From assembly GCF_022539505.1 (NCBI RefSeq), contig NC_061508.1, positions 96,141,276-96,205,275 of the forward strand: DNA of 64,000 nucleotides, in the 5' to 3' direction. The position numbers were made by a program, and so were the translations under genes. Each line of letters begins with the position of its first letter. Within the stretch, counting starts at the first letter, position 1. Positions 46,530-57,914 of the stretch are shown in pieces. The notes under the pieces are model-generated. The model ran no database searches. It saw nothing but the letters and a program-made list of their open reading frames with translations, and was not told the origin of the DNA. Source of the DNA: Lolium rigidum. Lineage: Eukaryota; Streptophyta; Magnoliopsida; Poales; Poaceae.

Positions 46530-49500
46530 CATTTGCTTGCAAGCCGTACTCGACTCGTCCTCACCGCTTGTACTCGACAAGCCTTCGCACCTGTAACTAC
46601 ACTAGTGAAAAAGGAAAGAGACACAGTCCTGTACTCCTACATAAGTTGTACTCGACTCCCGGTCACCCCTACACTCGACACGCTTTTACACCTGTACCTG
46701 GGCTAGAGAAAACGGAAAGAGACAAAATCATGTACTCCTTTTTGTGCGAAACATGTACTCGGTTCGCCATCACCGTTGTACTTGACACGCATTTGAACCA
46801 GTACCTGCGATGGAGAAGAACAGACTTGTACTCATTTTGATGCGAAACCTGTACACGACTAGCCGTCATCGCCGTACTCGACACCCAATAGAACATGTAC
46901 CTACGCTAGAGAAAGCGGAAATCTTTCCAGATAAATCAAAAAGAAAAACACAGTACCGTGCTCCTCTTCCTACCTAACTTGTACTCGTATCTACGCCGGG
47001 GATGTACCTCACCACCATTCGAACATGTACCTGCGCTAGAAAAAACGGAAACTCTTTACAGATAAATCAAAAGAGAAATACAGTACCGTGCTCCTCTTCC
47101 TACATAACCTGTACTCGTCTCTACGCCGGGGATGTACTTCACACCCCTTCGGACGTGTACCTGCGCTAGAGGAAACGGAAATCTTTCCCGATAAATCAAA
47201 AGAGAAACACGAGTACCGTTCTCCTCTTCCTACAAAACCTGTACTCGTCTCTACGACGAGGATGTACTTCACACACCTTCGAACTCGTACCTGCGCTAGA
47301 GAAAACGGAAAATCTTTCCGGAGAAACCAAAAGAGAAATACGAGTACCGTGCTCCTCTTCCTACATAACCTGTACTCGTCTCTACGACGAGGATGTACTT
47401 CACACCCCTTCGGACGTGTACTGCGCTGGAGGAAACGGAAAATCTTTCCACATAAATCAAAAGAGAACACAGTACCGTGCTCCTCTTCCTACATAACCTG
47501 TAATCGTCTCTACGCCGAGGATGTACTTCACACCCCTTTGAACCTGTACCTGCGCTAGAGAAAACGGAAAATCTTTCCAGAGAAACAAACAGAGAAACTA
47601 CCTCGTACTCCTCTTGGTTCCGACGCTGTACTTGTCTCTACGACGAGGATGTACTTCACACCCCTTCGAACGTGTACCTGCGCTAGAGGAAACGGAAATC
47701 TTTCCAGATAAACCAAAAGAGAAACACAGTACCGTTCTCCTCTTCCTACCTAGGCTGTACTCGTCTCTACGACGAGGATGTACTTCACACCCAATAGAAC
47801 ATGTACCTACGCTAGAGAAAGCGGAAATCTTTCCAGATAAATCAAAAAGAAAAACACAGTAACCTTTTCAGAGAATAAAAGAGAAAACGTAAGTACATGT
47901 TCGAACTGTACTCGACTCGTCCTCACCGCTGTACTCGACAAGCCTTTGCACCTGTAACTACACTAGTGAAAAAGGAAAGAGACACAGTCTTGTACTCCTA
48001 CATAAGTTGTACTCGACTCCCGGTCACCCTCGCACTCGACACGCTTTTACACCTGCACTGGGCTAGAGAAAACGGAAAGAGACAAAATCATGTACTCCTT
48101 TTTGTGCGAAACATGTACTCGGTTCGCCATCACCGTTGTACTTGACACGCATTTGAACCAGTACCTGCGATGGAGAAGAACAGACTTGTACTCATTTTGA
48201 TGCGAAACCTGTACACGACTAGCCGTCATCGCCGTACTCGACACCCAATAGAACATGTACCTACGCTAGAGAAAGCGGAAATCTTTCCAGATAAATCAAA
48301 AAGAAAAACACAGTACCGTGCTCCTCTTCCTACCTAACCTGTACTCGTATCTACGCCGGGGATGTACCTCACCACCATTCGAACATGTACATGCGCTAGA
48401 AAAAACGGAAACTCTTTACAGATAAATCAAAAGAGAAATACAGTACCGTGCTCCTCTTCCTACATAACCTGTACTCGTCTCTACGCCGGGGATGTACTTC
48501 ACACCCCTTCGGACGTGTACCTGCGCTAGAGGAAACGGAAATCTTTCCAGATAAACCAAAAGAGAAACACAGTACCGTTCTCCTCTTCCTACCTAGGTTG
48601 TACTCGTCTCTACGACGAGGATGTACAGATAAATCAAAAGAGAAATACGGTACCGTGCTCCTCTTCCTACATAACCTGTACTCGTCTCTACGCCGGGGAT
48701 GTACTTCACACCCCTTCGGACGTGTATCTGCGCTAGAGGAAACGGAAATCTTTCCAGATAAACCAAAAGAGAAACACAGTACCGTTCTACTCTTCCTACC
48801 TAGGCTGTACTCGTCTCTACGACGAGGATGTACTTCACACCCCTTCGGACGTGTACCTGCGCTAGAGGAAACGGAAATCTTTGCAGATAAACCAAAAGAG
48901 AAACACAGTACCGTTCTCCTCTTCCTACCTAGGCTGTACTCGTCTCTACGACGAGGATGTACTTCACACACCTTCGAACCTGTACCTGCGCTAGAGAAAA
49001 CGGAAAATCTTTCCAGAGAAACCAAAAGAGAAATACAGTACAGTGCTCCTCTTCCTACATAACCTGTACTCTTCTCCACGACGAGGATGTACTTCACACC
49101 CCTTCGAACCTGTACCTGCGCTAGAGGAAACGGAAAATCTTTCCAGATAAACCAAAAGAGAAACACAGTACCGTTCTCCGCTTCCTACCTAGGCTGTACT
49201 CGTCTCTACGACGAGGATGTACTTCACACCCCTTCGGACGTGTACCTGCGCTAGAGGAAACGGAAATCTTTCCAGATAAATCAAAAGAGAAACACAGTAC
49301 CGTTCTCCTCTTCCTACAAAACCTGTACTCGTCTCTACGACGAGGATGTACTTCACACACCTTCGAACCTGTACCTGCGCTAGAGAAAACGGAAAATCTT
49401 TCCAGAGAAACCAAAAGAGAAATACAGTACCGTGCTCCTCTTCCTACATAACCTGTACTCGTCTCTACGACGAGGATGTACTTCACTCCCCTTCGGACGT

Positions 49501-50330
49501 GTACCTGCGCTAGAGGAAACGGAAAATCTTTCCACATAAATCAAAAGAGAACACGATACCGTGCTCCTCTTCCTACATAACCTGTAATCGTCTCTACGCC
49601 GAGGATGTACTTCACACCCCTTTGAACCTGTACCTGCGCTAGAGAAACGGAAAATCTTTCCCAGAGAAACAAACAGAGAAACTACCTCGTACTCCTCTTG
49701 GTTCTGACGCTGTACTTGTCTCTACGACGAGGATGTACTTCACACCCCTTCGGACGTGTACCTGCGCTAGAGGAAACGGAAATCTTTCCAGATAAATCAA
49801 AAGAGAAACACAGTACCGTTCTCCTCTTCCTACAAAACCTGTACTCGTCTCTACGACGAGGATGTACTTCACACACCTTCGAACATGTACCTGCGCTAGA
49901 GAAAACGGAAAATCTTTCCGAGAGAAACCAAAAGAGAAATACGAGTACCGTGCTCCTCTTCCTACATAACCTGTACTCGTCTCTACGACGAGGATGTACT
50001 TCACACCCCTTCGGACGTGTACTGCGCTAGAGGAAACGGAAAATCTTTCCACATAAATCAAAAGAGAACACAGTACCGTGCTCCTCTTCCTACATAACCT
50101 GTAATCGTCTCTACGCCGAGGATGTACTTCACACCCCTTTGAACCTGTACCTACGCTAGAGAAAACGGAAAATCTTTCCAGAGAAACAAACAGAGAAACT
50201 ACCTCGTACTCCTCTTGGTTCCGACGATGTACTTGTCTCTACGACGAGGATGTACTTCACAACCCTTCGAAAATGTACCTGCGCTAAAGGAAACGGAAAT
50301 CTTTCCAGATAAATCAAAAGAGAAAACGGA
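46530..50330 (+). repeat. 117-125-bp tandem array block, roughly 31 units
   Basis: It starts with units of the GTACTCGACTCG type (46541), then changes to the CTACGACGAGGATGTAC subfamily seen at 39690-41220. The segment 46540-47200 is repeated at about 47905-48560, a direct duplication with a step of about 1.36 kb. GTAC words again lie 23 bp apart (for example in GTACTCGTCTCTACGACGAG followed by GATGTAC). Confidence 0.9.
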
Positions 50331-50520
50331 AATCTTTCAAGAGAATAAAAGAGAAAACGGAAATCTTTCAAGAGAATAAAAGAGAAAACGGAAATCTTTC
50401 AAGAGAATAAAAGAGAAAACGGAAATCTTTACAGACAATAAAAGAGAAAACGGAAATCTTTCCAGAGAATAAAAGAGAAAACGGAAATCTTTACAGACAA
50501 TAAAAGAGAAAATCAAACAG
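50320..50520 (+). repeat. 31-bp tandem repeat, about 6 copies
   Basis: The same unit as at 41215-41360 (AAAACGGAAATCTTTCAAGA), with variants ACAGACAAT and CCAGAGAAT. It ends the right array block. Confidence 0.85.
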
Positions 50521-50559
50521 AAACCTTTCCAAAAGAAAAAAAATAGAAAAAAAAACAAC

Positions 50560-50870
50560 AGTTTGATGCGCCGAAGGCGCCTTGATACGAGGCGAAGCCG
50601 AGCCGTAGCAATCGCTTCGACATATGGGGTTAACGACAAATGGGGACAACGACATATGTCTGCCATTCATTATGTTTATTAATGTTTGATGCGCCGAAGG
50701 CTGCTCGATACTGAGGCGAAGCCGAGCCGTAGCTAATCGCTTCGACATATGGGGGTAACGACAAACGGGGACAACGACATATGTCTGCCATTCATTATGT
50801 TTATTAATGTTTGATGCGCCGAAGGCTGCCTAGATCTGAGCGAAGCCGAGCCGTAGCATCGCTTCGACAT
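50560..50870 (+). repeat. ~124-bp tandem repeat, three copies
   Basis: GTTTGATGCGCCGAAGG starts units at about 50561, 50683 and 50807. Each contains GCGAAGCCGAGCCGTAGC, ATCGCTTCGACATATG and (in the first two) CATATGTCTGCCATTCATTA. Small length changes occur after GAAGG and within the CGTAGC(T/A)A segment. Confidence 0.85.
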
Positions 50871-50917
50871 ATGTCATCTCGTAGCACTCTGTTGGAATTA
50901 AAAAAAAATTGTAATTT

Positions 50918-51228
50918 GAAAGTGCTACCTCCCTCCCATTAATTCCCGAGAAAACTCACGACCCGGAAATACAAAGGGAAAAAGCCAAAAAGAAAGTCCC
51001 GCCCAATTTTTTGAAAACGTACTGCGCGCGTAAAGGGAAAAAGAAGATTAACGGGTCCGCATATTGTTAACGGGTCTACCGGCGCGTAAAGGGAAAAAAC
51101 CAAACCCGAAAAACGATTCGGGTCTTTTCCCGGGGACACGTTCCGCGCGCGACACGTGTCGTCGCGAGAGCGCGCGCGGGGGATGGTTTTTTCCCTTCTC
51201 AAAGGTCGGCCTTCGTGTAGTGGCGCCC
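50918..51228. repeat. Right terminal inverted repeat of the giant element
   Basis: Complement of the left copy; the inner 60 bp differ at only a few positions, while the outer part shares the GGTCGGCC word and flanking CTTCTCAAAGG. It ends at GTGGCGCCC directly before CCCTAATGA. Confidence 0.8.
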
Positions 51229-51237
51229 CCCTAATGA
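51229..51237. repeat. Target-site duplication, right copy (CCCTAATGA)
   Basis: Perfect match to 17898-17906, in direct orientation. Joining both flanks gives the presumed empty site. Confidence 0.85.
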
Positions 51238-51357
51238 TGCATTCCGAACTACTAAACAAATTACTAAAAGTGGCTCAAAGCAAACGGGCTAACACCCAAG
51301 AAGCCTGCCCCTCGAAAGCTCCAAAATTGACCCAGGATATCAAACGCGTCCTTAACC

Positions 51358-52192
51358 CAGGGCCGGCCTTGGGGAGGGCCTGGCGGGGCAGCCGCCCCGG
51401 GCCCAGAAGAATCGGGGGCCCATATTTTCTATATAGGGTTACTATACATTGCAGAAAAAAAGAGTAGTTTTACGATTTTAGATGGGCCTATTGGTTTCCA
51501 ATCCGACTGGTCGGCCACGACTTGAGTCAGCGCCTGAAATCCGTTCCATTTATCGATATGTGAAACATCGCCAATTTGCCCGAGCCCGACGCCTCGATTC
51601 CCTGCCTGCCCTCTCGCGGTTCGTGGCTATCGCCCAGGCCGCCTGGTTCCTGCCCTCGCTCTCGCCGATCGCAACCGACCGACCGCGAGACGATCTGTTG
51701 ACTGCTGCCCTCCTGCGGACTACGGTGTTGCCTGCTAGTCCGCGGCCAGCGGCCGTCGCAGTTGGCAGTCCCAGTCCGGCCGTTGTCAATCAGGCAATCA
51801 TCCAATCTGCGTATTAGATTAAGATAGAAGGTAAGAACACCCGCTGCAGTTCTCTTGTAATTCTACTATATGCCCGCCTATAATTCGGGTTCTAAATTTT
51901 GATTAGCATTTATTGTTCTTATTTGTAGGAGCGGGGTTAACTGGTTTGGCAACTCTATACATCGACAAGAAGTTAATGGACGGGTTTGATATTGATTCCA
52001 TCGTCACGGACTTTGCTTTTAGGAATTGAGAAAATTTGAAGGTATCATGTAAACATTGTTTTATATGAATATTGAAGTTGTTTATACTTAAAAGTATTTA
52101 TTTTTCATCGTCTCATACATGCAAATAAAGTAGTAAGAGAGGCCCAAAATTTTAGTTTCGCCCGGGCCTCCGAAATCTCAGGATCGGCCCTG
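51358..52192. mobile_element. hAT-type element, deletion derivative
   Basis: It starts CAGGGCCGGCCTTGG and ends in GGATCGGCCCTG, inverse copies of CAGGGCCG. A perfect 8-bp duplication CCTTAACC flanks it (51350-51357, 52193-52200). At about 51930-52030 a short exon (GLTGLATLYIDKKLMDGFD, IDSIVTDFAFRN) resembles the last part of the hAT dimerisation domain. The rest of the transposase is absent, so this is an internally deleted copy of about 0.8 kb. Confidence 0.88.
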
Positions 52193-52200
52193 CCTTAACC

Positions 52201-53301
52201 TCCTGGAGTGCACTATGGAAACTTGTGTTGGTGTGCACCAATCTAAAAACCTTAACTAGTGTCGTGGGTGTTATGATCAATTGGCAAAACGGATGATGCA
52301 AACTAGATTCTGTTGATGAGGCAAACTGATTCTGGTAATCCACCATGGTGTCCCACGTGTTTGGATCGCAGGGTTAAAAAAATATAGGAAAAACACAGGA
52401 ACCTCACAACAGAAAAGAATTGCAGGAATAGTCGTTTGAATGGAACACAAGAAATTCAATTCACAGAAAAGAGTGGCCCAAACGTGTGCGCTTGAGTCTA
52501 AGAAAGAGGTTGGAGTGGATGTTTAAATTCCTATAAAATTGATGCATAGGAATTCATAGTAATTTATGTAGCGCCATTAAGGTAATCCATAGGGAAAAAT
52601 CCTAAAAAATCTCTATAATCCAAAGGCTTTTGGGTAGCACAAGTTATCCTCACGGCTCTTCCCTTTTGCTTCTTATACCATGCACAACACGGAGTTGCTA
52701 GTTTGGGCGCTAGAGGAAAATAGTCGAAAAAATCACCATCTGTGCCAGAGTTTGATCAGTCTGATAGTGGAGGTACCATACAATCCTGAGCTGATCTAAT
52801 CATCATTTTGATTTTAGCAGGTACTAGTCCGCAATGCAGGGCAAAGGCATAAACTGATTTGCCAAAAAGATGTTTCTAAGACAAGCATGGTCCACCAATT
52901 CCACCTACAGAACATCAGCAATTCACCAGACTTCACCACATGACAGCTATGCAACACCCAGATCCTCCAGAAGTTTGTACGAATAACTTGGTTGATGTTC
53001 ATCGCCCTAACTTCACTGTTAAGACTAATAAGCAACAACTGGGTCTGACATACACCGAAAATAATCCCAAAGGCATAGTAAACCGGATCCATATATTCCA
53101 GGTAACCATTGGAGCAGATCTCCTATGGACTGTTAGTTGTCTTGCATTACCCACCACTGCGAGATCACATAGTTCTACATTTATACACTGTCCCGATAGA
53201 TAGAAATCTCGCCCGTAATGGAGTTACAACACCGGATGATCATGATGCTAGGCACATCCAAAATCAACAAGTCATCTAGCTAACCACAGCTCAAGATGCA
53301 T
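52201..53301 (-). other. Downstream flank of the SAM gene, likely containing its 3' UTR
   Basis: No gene is supported on either strand. The 3' UTR of the minus-strand SAM gene should occupy the right part. Purely intergenic sequence fills the rest up to the hAT element. Confidence 0.4.
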
Positions 53302-55938
53302 TCAGCTGGTAGGTGGTAATGATTTTGAGGACTTCTTTCTCTTGGAAGCCAATGCCGATAGTATCTTTTTCCGTGGGCCCTGCAAGCACAATCAATTTTG
53401 CAAATTAATATGGATGGAGCATCTTGGGAAGAAGACACTATCTGACTAGAGTACACACTGGTAAAGTCAGAGAGCAAGCTTTAGGCAAAAGCTTTACAGG
53501 GACAGCAAGAACAATGAAAACTACGAAATAATAAATGGAAGTCGTTGTAGTAAGCGGGGCATGGTATAACTCAAGAAAATGGTTTGCCAAACATTTACGC
53601 GGACTGTGAGCTACTTCGTATATAATAAGTCTGATGATACTGAAGCTGAACGCATAGATAGAGTGGAGCTTAAGGTACAAGTTACTTGACCAGTTTATTT
53701 CAGTCTACCCAATCAATGCTTATACTTGTTATCCCAGTAGTGGACTTGATCATATACACGTTAATAACTGAGCTGACTGGATACAAACTCTGTACATACA
53801 CACACCAAGCAAAAGAGAATGAAAGACATAATCAGTACACTAAATCACTCGACTGCAACAATTTCACTTTGATGGCTCTACCAACCTCATCCAGAGAAGA
53901 TCAGCACAAATCGTTATACCAGTTTAGTCTTCTCAGGAAGAAAGATTTCATATTTTAACAACACAGTTTAAACACTTTTTTTTTTGGGTGGGGGGGAGGG
54001 GACAAACTTCTAAACTGTGCAATAAAGAATTTATCAATTTAAGTTATTGCAGTACCATTGGAATTCCTAAAGACTTCATATCTTCCTCATTCATGTGAAC
54101 CAGTGCTTTCATATCAACCTGAAAAGTTAATATACATCAACAAATTTAGTAGCACATCCAAGGTTTGAAATTGCCACATAAATCAAACATGCCTCTTCAG
54201 CCTGGAAATTTATGGAATACTTCTCCAGATCAAGAGACTTAAGCAATCTGTCAAGCGAGGTATCAGCCTGCACGTTCCAAATAAACAAATTATTAGCATT
54301 CACTAGAGAATACACGATGATGACACCCTAAAGTAAGCAACAAGCATCTAGTATTCTAGACAAGAATAACCATTCAGCGTACAGTCATACTAAACTAGGC
54401 AGATGACTTTTTTTGGATCCAAACAAGCAAACATCCCACAGATGCAGGGGATTAACATACATAAGAATCTATACCAAACTTAAAAGATCAGGATCAAATT
54501 AAAGGTTGCACATATTAAATGTTCAGACAGAAAGCAGTTCCATTGTATTGACAGCACTCGCCAAATAAATCAAAGGGTAACATGCTAATACAGTATTCAC
54601 CTATTAGACTAGAAGACCAAACGAATTTGTAATAGCAAATCAGGATAAGAGCTTATAAGAATACGCATACAACTATCCCACCTTTTCCTGGGATTGCTTG
54701 GGTGCAGTTGGTGTGTTTACTTTTTGAGTGACAGGAGGGGCAGGAGGAGGAGGAGGAGGAGGAGGAGCAGCAGCAGCAGGGAGTTTCCTCTTTTGAACAG
54801 GTTTAGCACTCTTAGCAATCTCAGCTACAGGTTCTGGGACCTGAATTTTGCTACTGAGTTGAGGGCGCCGAACTCCAGATAGCTTTTCACGAAGATCTGG
54901 AACTGATGATCTCCTCACAACCTCGGTGCTTTGCCTAAAGTGTGATTTTTGGACTGCTTGGAGATTTCTGGAAGCAAGTACAGCTTAACCATGCACAACA
55001 GAAGAACCAAGATAACAGTAAATCTCCAAAGGGGACGTAGAAAGAAATGGCATGCTCAAAATTATTCAGGCACTGTTCCTTACATGGACTTTGGGTTCCC
55101 ACAGAATCCTTGTAGAGCTCACGCCTCCAAGTCCCATCAACTTGGCGAAACCTGTAAAACGCCCAATATGAAAGATGTTAAGAATATCAGTTTCCTCTCT
55201 CTAAAGAAGTGCGTTAACAATTTGCAGTTAGGGGACCAGGTGAAAACAATGCGCCCATTCAAGAATTTTAATAAGCTGAAACATCACCAAGCACTCAGGC
55301 AGGACAAGATGAGGTGATGCCAACTGGTATCCAGATGATCAGCCTTGCTGTCACAAGAACCGCCATCAGTACCAACATTGTTCCATATCACGCAATGCTT
55401 GTGCACATGGGAGTAATGTTCTAAAACGTATTTGAACTAAGTGAGAATGCAAAAAAGGCCGCTGATTGATCACATTTGCAGAAGCAACAGTAGCGGTTCC
55501 TCTATGTCTGATTAATCACACCGCCAGCAAAAACCACTAGAGACTGGACAGAGTAGCTACTGATCGGATCCTATGTTCCATAATAGCCAAACTCCGGATC
55601 CCATGTACGACACACATAATCAGACCCATTTACACCGAAAAGGGCACTGAGCTCCGCTGATCAAGCATCAAGCTAGCTACCGAGAGCACGAACTCCCCGA
55701 TTCCACGGCCCTAAGCCACATTTCCGACCCATCTCGACTCGATTACGGATCTCAGAGCAGAGGCTGCGAGCGTGCAACATCAAGCAGCGCAAGAAACAGC
55801 TGAAGTAGCAGTGGTACCGAGGGAGCGAGCGCACCTTTTGGCGGAGTCGAGCCGCGGGCGAGAGCCTCCGCCGCCGCCTCCCGAGCCGAGGCGGTCCCTG
55901 ACGGAGCGCTTCCGCCCGGAGACCCTGTCGGCGTACAT
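53302..55938 (-). CDS. SAM (sterile alpha motif) domain protein
   Basis: Five exons in perfect phase: 55938-55835, 54934-54682, 54267-54193, 54118-54056 and 53379-53302, giving 190 aa. The N-terminus is MYADRVSGRKRSVRDRLGSG with a glycine run. Residues about 36-118 are a low-complexity middle with VRRSSVPDLREKLSG, a basic KPVQKRK and a run of eight prolines. Residues about 119-175 form a SAM domain: SLDRLLKSLDLEKYSINFQA, VDMKALVHMNEEDMKSLGIP, GPRKKILSAL. SAM domains mediate protein or RNA contacts and polymerisation. The tail is basic (KRKKSSKSLP). Intron 3 uses a GC donor (GAAGAG|GCATGT at 54193), the other introns are GT-AG. Similar small SAM proteins are known in Arabidopsis and rice; the function is not settled. 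The start is the first ATG in frame within the GC-rich first exon. Confidence 0.9.
54935..55834 (-). other. First intron of the SAM gene
   Basis: A 900-bp intron with GT-AG ends. It holds an open frame of about 120 codons on the plus strand (54949-55317) without motif or codon support, which I regard as chance. Confidence 0.6.
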
Positions 55939-56162
55939 CGCGGGCGCGGATGGAGGCGAGGGCCGGCAGCGGCGAGCGCGTAGGGTTTCGTCGGCGGGGA
56001 GCGGAGCGGCGGAGAGGCCGGGGACGGAATCGGCGAGAGGCGGAGGTGCTTTTGGGAATTTTTCTCAGGCAGGCAGGCACCAGTATAATTGGGAAGTCTC
56101 GGAAGGGCGAAAGGGCGCAGTAATTTCCAACTCGGCCCGTTGTGATTGAGAGAGAAATAGCC

Positions 56163-56190
56163 TGTGGGCTGGGCTCAAAATCGGCCCAAT
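56163..56190 (-). promoter_or_regulatory. Cluster of site II (TGGGCY) motifs upstream of the SAM gene
   Basis: On the minus strand AGCCCA occurs at 56170-56165 and 56175-56170, and TGGGCC at 56188-56183, about 230-250 bp before the start codon. TGGGCY boxes bind TCP factors and are typical of housekeeping promoters in plants. Confidence 0.4.
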
Positions 56191-56339
56191 AAACAAAAAC
56201 TCCAAAAGTAATAGCTCGTTCTAAAAAAAACATCTATGGCTGAATTTGCGGTTTTGCACTAAAAAACTGTATCACGAAAGACACTATTGGTAAGAAAATT
56301 ATAGTTTTCATACCTGCAAATCTGTCAAGGAAAATGCCG

Positions 56340-56545
56340 GCGGCGCCGGTGCCCGGTGCTGGAGGTCGAAGATGGTGCCGGCAACCAAGGACCTGATCGT
56401 GTTTTTGTGAAAAGTTATAGGGGCTTGGTTGTAAATCTCAAGTCCCATGATGTATTTTCTTTCTTTTTGAGAGGGATTTTTTAATCTTGTACCAACCGCT
56501 AAAGTAATGCAATTTCTAAGCCTCTCCGGTTAAAAAAAAAATGAA
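56340..56545 (+). mobile_element. Poly(A)-tailed retroelement 3' fragment
   Basis: GGGGCTTGGTTGTAAATCTC, ATTTTCTTTCTTTTTGAG, CTTGTACCAACCGC and AATGCAATTTCTAAGCC are followed by a run of ten A at about 56533. This resembles 3' ends of Triticeae LINE-type elements. ACCTGCAAATC(T/C)-TCAAGGAAAA words flank it at 56312 and 56603. Confidence 0.35.
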
Positions 56546-57910
56546 ACACGCGACAAAGTGGCAGGAAACACAATCCTCTCCCCTTTTTTAAGGTAGTAGA
56601 GAAACCTGCAAATCCATCAAGGAAAACGCCATGTTTCAACTCAGGAATCACATGCTATGCATCCTGGCTATGAGGTCACCACATGTGATGTGTCCTCTAA
56701 TTAATCCAAAAGGAGATAAGCAGGTGGGACTCGCAATAGACCTTATCCCTCTTTGAGTGATTCTCCATAGAAATTTCCCCAATACTTCTCGCATGCAACC
56801 ATGGATGCCTCGAAATTGGATCAAGCGTCTCATCGTCTTTTGTCACCTCCTCGTCCCACGCCGCATTGTCCTCAAGTTCGATCCCGAGGTCACCACTAGT
56901 TCCACGGTCCTCACGCCCGCTCCCGGTCCCCACATCTTCTATAGCTGGAGAGGGGGGTGTCGGTGTCCTGCACCAATTCCTTCTTCGATTGGAATCGTGG
57001 TTGTCGTTGCTGCTACAAGTTGCGTGCCACGAGGGGCGGCCTTCCTACAAGGGGCGGCCGGCCTTGCTACGTGGAGTCGGTGGCACTGCTGGCCAGCGGT
57101 TGCCGTCGTTGCTACCAAGGAACATTTACTTCCATGGGCCATGGGCGTTGATGGAAGCGCTTAGCATGTTGTTGCTCCATGGCAACGTCGTGCCAGGTTC
57201 TCCAACGACTTTCGTTTTGAAGCACTCCATCCAACTTGTCGCCCACCATCGTGCGCCACCAAGATCTTGACGCCACCATCGACGTCTCCCTGCGGTCACC
57301 GTCACGAGGCCTGGACGGTGGAATAAGAGAGCACATCAGTAGACGGGGACGTCATCATTGCGTCGCGCCGCGCGGGAGGGAACTTCCTCCACGGTTGTCC
57401 CGATAGCCAACAAGACAAGGCAGCAGGAGCACACAAGGCCCCGGTGGACCTGACTGGGCCCAGATTGGGCCCGCAAAGCCCCCACAACCTCATTACAGCA
57501 AGCCGACAGCCAGCACCGCCATCTCCAGTGACCGTCGGCGCTTCACTTCCACCTCCACCTCAAGGGGAGACTAAGCCAATGCCAGGAGAGCCGCCGGCCC
57601 GCTCCTGCCCAAATGGGGCCCAAAGGGGCTGAAATAACTTGGCACTACCGCATTCATACGGGGCTCAACTGCTCTCTAGATCATGGTCGCAAATTGTGGC
57701 TCCTAAATTCTCCAGATACTTCTATTGTACCAATATCGATCGAGTACTAAAAGGAGCCATGAACCCTAAAAAAAGAACTGCTCAAGTATATCGTGACCTT
57801 CATCTAAAAAACACCTATGTCGTGACCTTTTCCTCGGTGGTTGCTCTGTTCGGTACGTGTGCGTGCGACCTACAGAACGCTAGAACCGCCAGAACGGTCT
57901 GCCATCGAGA
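56546..57910. other. Stretch without a recognisable gene
   Basis: GC-rich parts give several short open frames on both strands between 56757 and 57500, but no motif or family can be named. It may contain old transposon DNA. Confidence 0.35.
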
Positions 57911-57914
57911 AAAA

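Larger units (their letters stand above)
17907..51228. mobile_element. Giant Mutator-like transposon, about 33.3 kb, with Ulp1, FAR1-type transposase and B3 genes
   Basis: Both ends share AAGGCCGACC-TGAGAAGGG near the border and a nearly identical inner part (GGAATTAATGGGAGGGAGG). They sit in inverse orientation and are flanked by the nonamer CCCTAATGA. Inside, from left to right: a 23-bp array, an open Ulp1-like gene (+), a decayed FAR1/MURA-type transposase (-), a second, broken Ulp1-like gene (+), several tandem arrays, the start of an LTR element next to a 100-N gap, more arrays, a B3-domain gene (+), and a last array block. Mutator-like elements with Ulp1-like genes are known in plants (Kaonashi type), which supports the class. 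The true length is unknown because of the gap and the nested LTR element. The broken transposase suggests it is not autonomous now. Confidence 0.85.

Noticed and set aside
39110..50330. Long arginine/serine-rich open frames (up to 256 codons) on both strands
   Set aside because: They follow the 116-125-bp units and are interrupted by every length change; no motif or start is conserved.
17907..51228. Interpretation as a CACTA element
   Set aside because: No CACTA terminal motif and a 9-bp instead of 3-bp target duplication; the transposase is FAR1/MURA-like.
17907..51228. Interpretation of the arrays as a centromeric or subtelomeric satellite
   Set aside because: The arrays are enclosed by transposon ends with a target duplication and are mixed with transposon genes.
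54949..55317. Plus-strand open frame of 122 codons
   Set aside because: Lies in the first intron of the SAM gene on the opposite strand; no motif or splice support.
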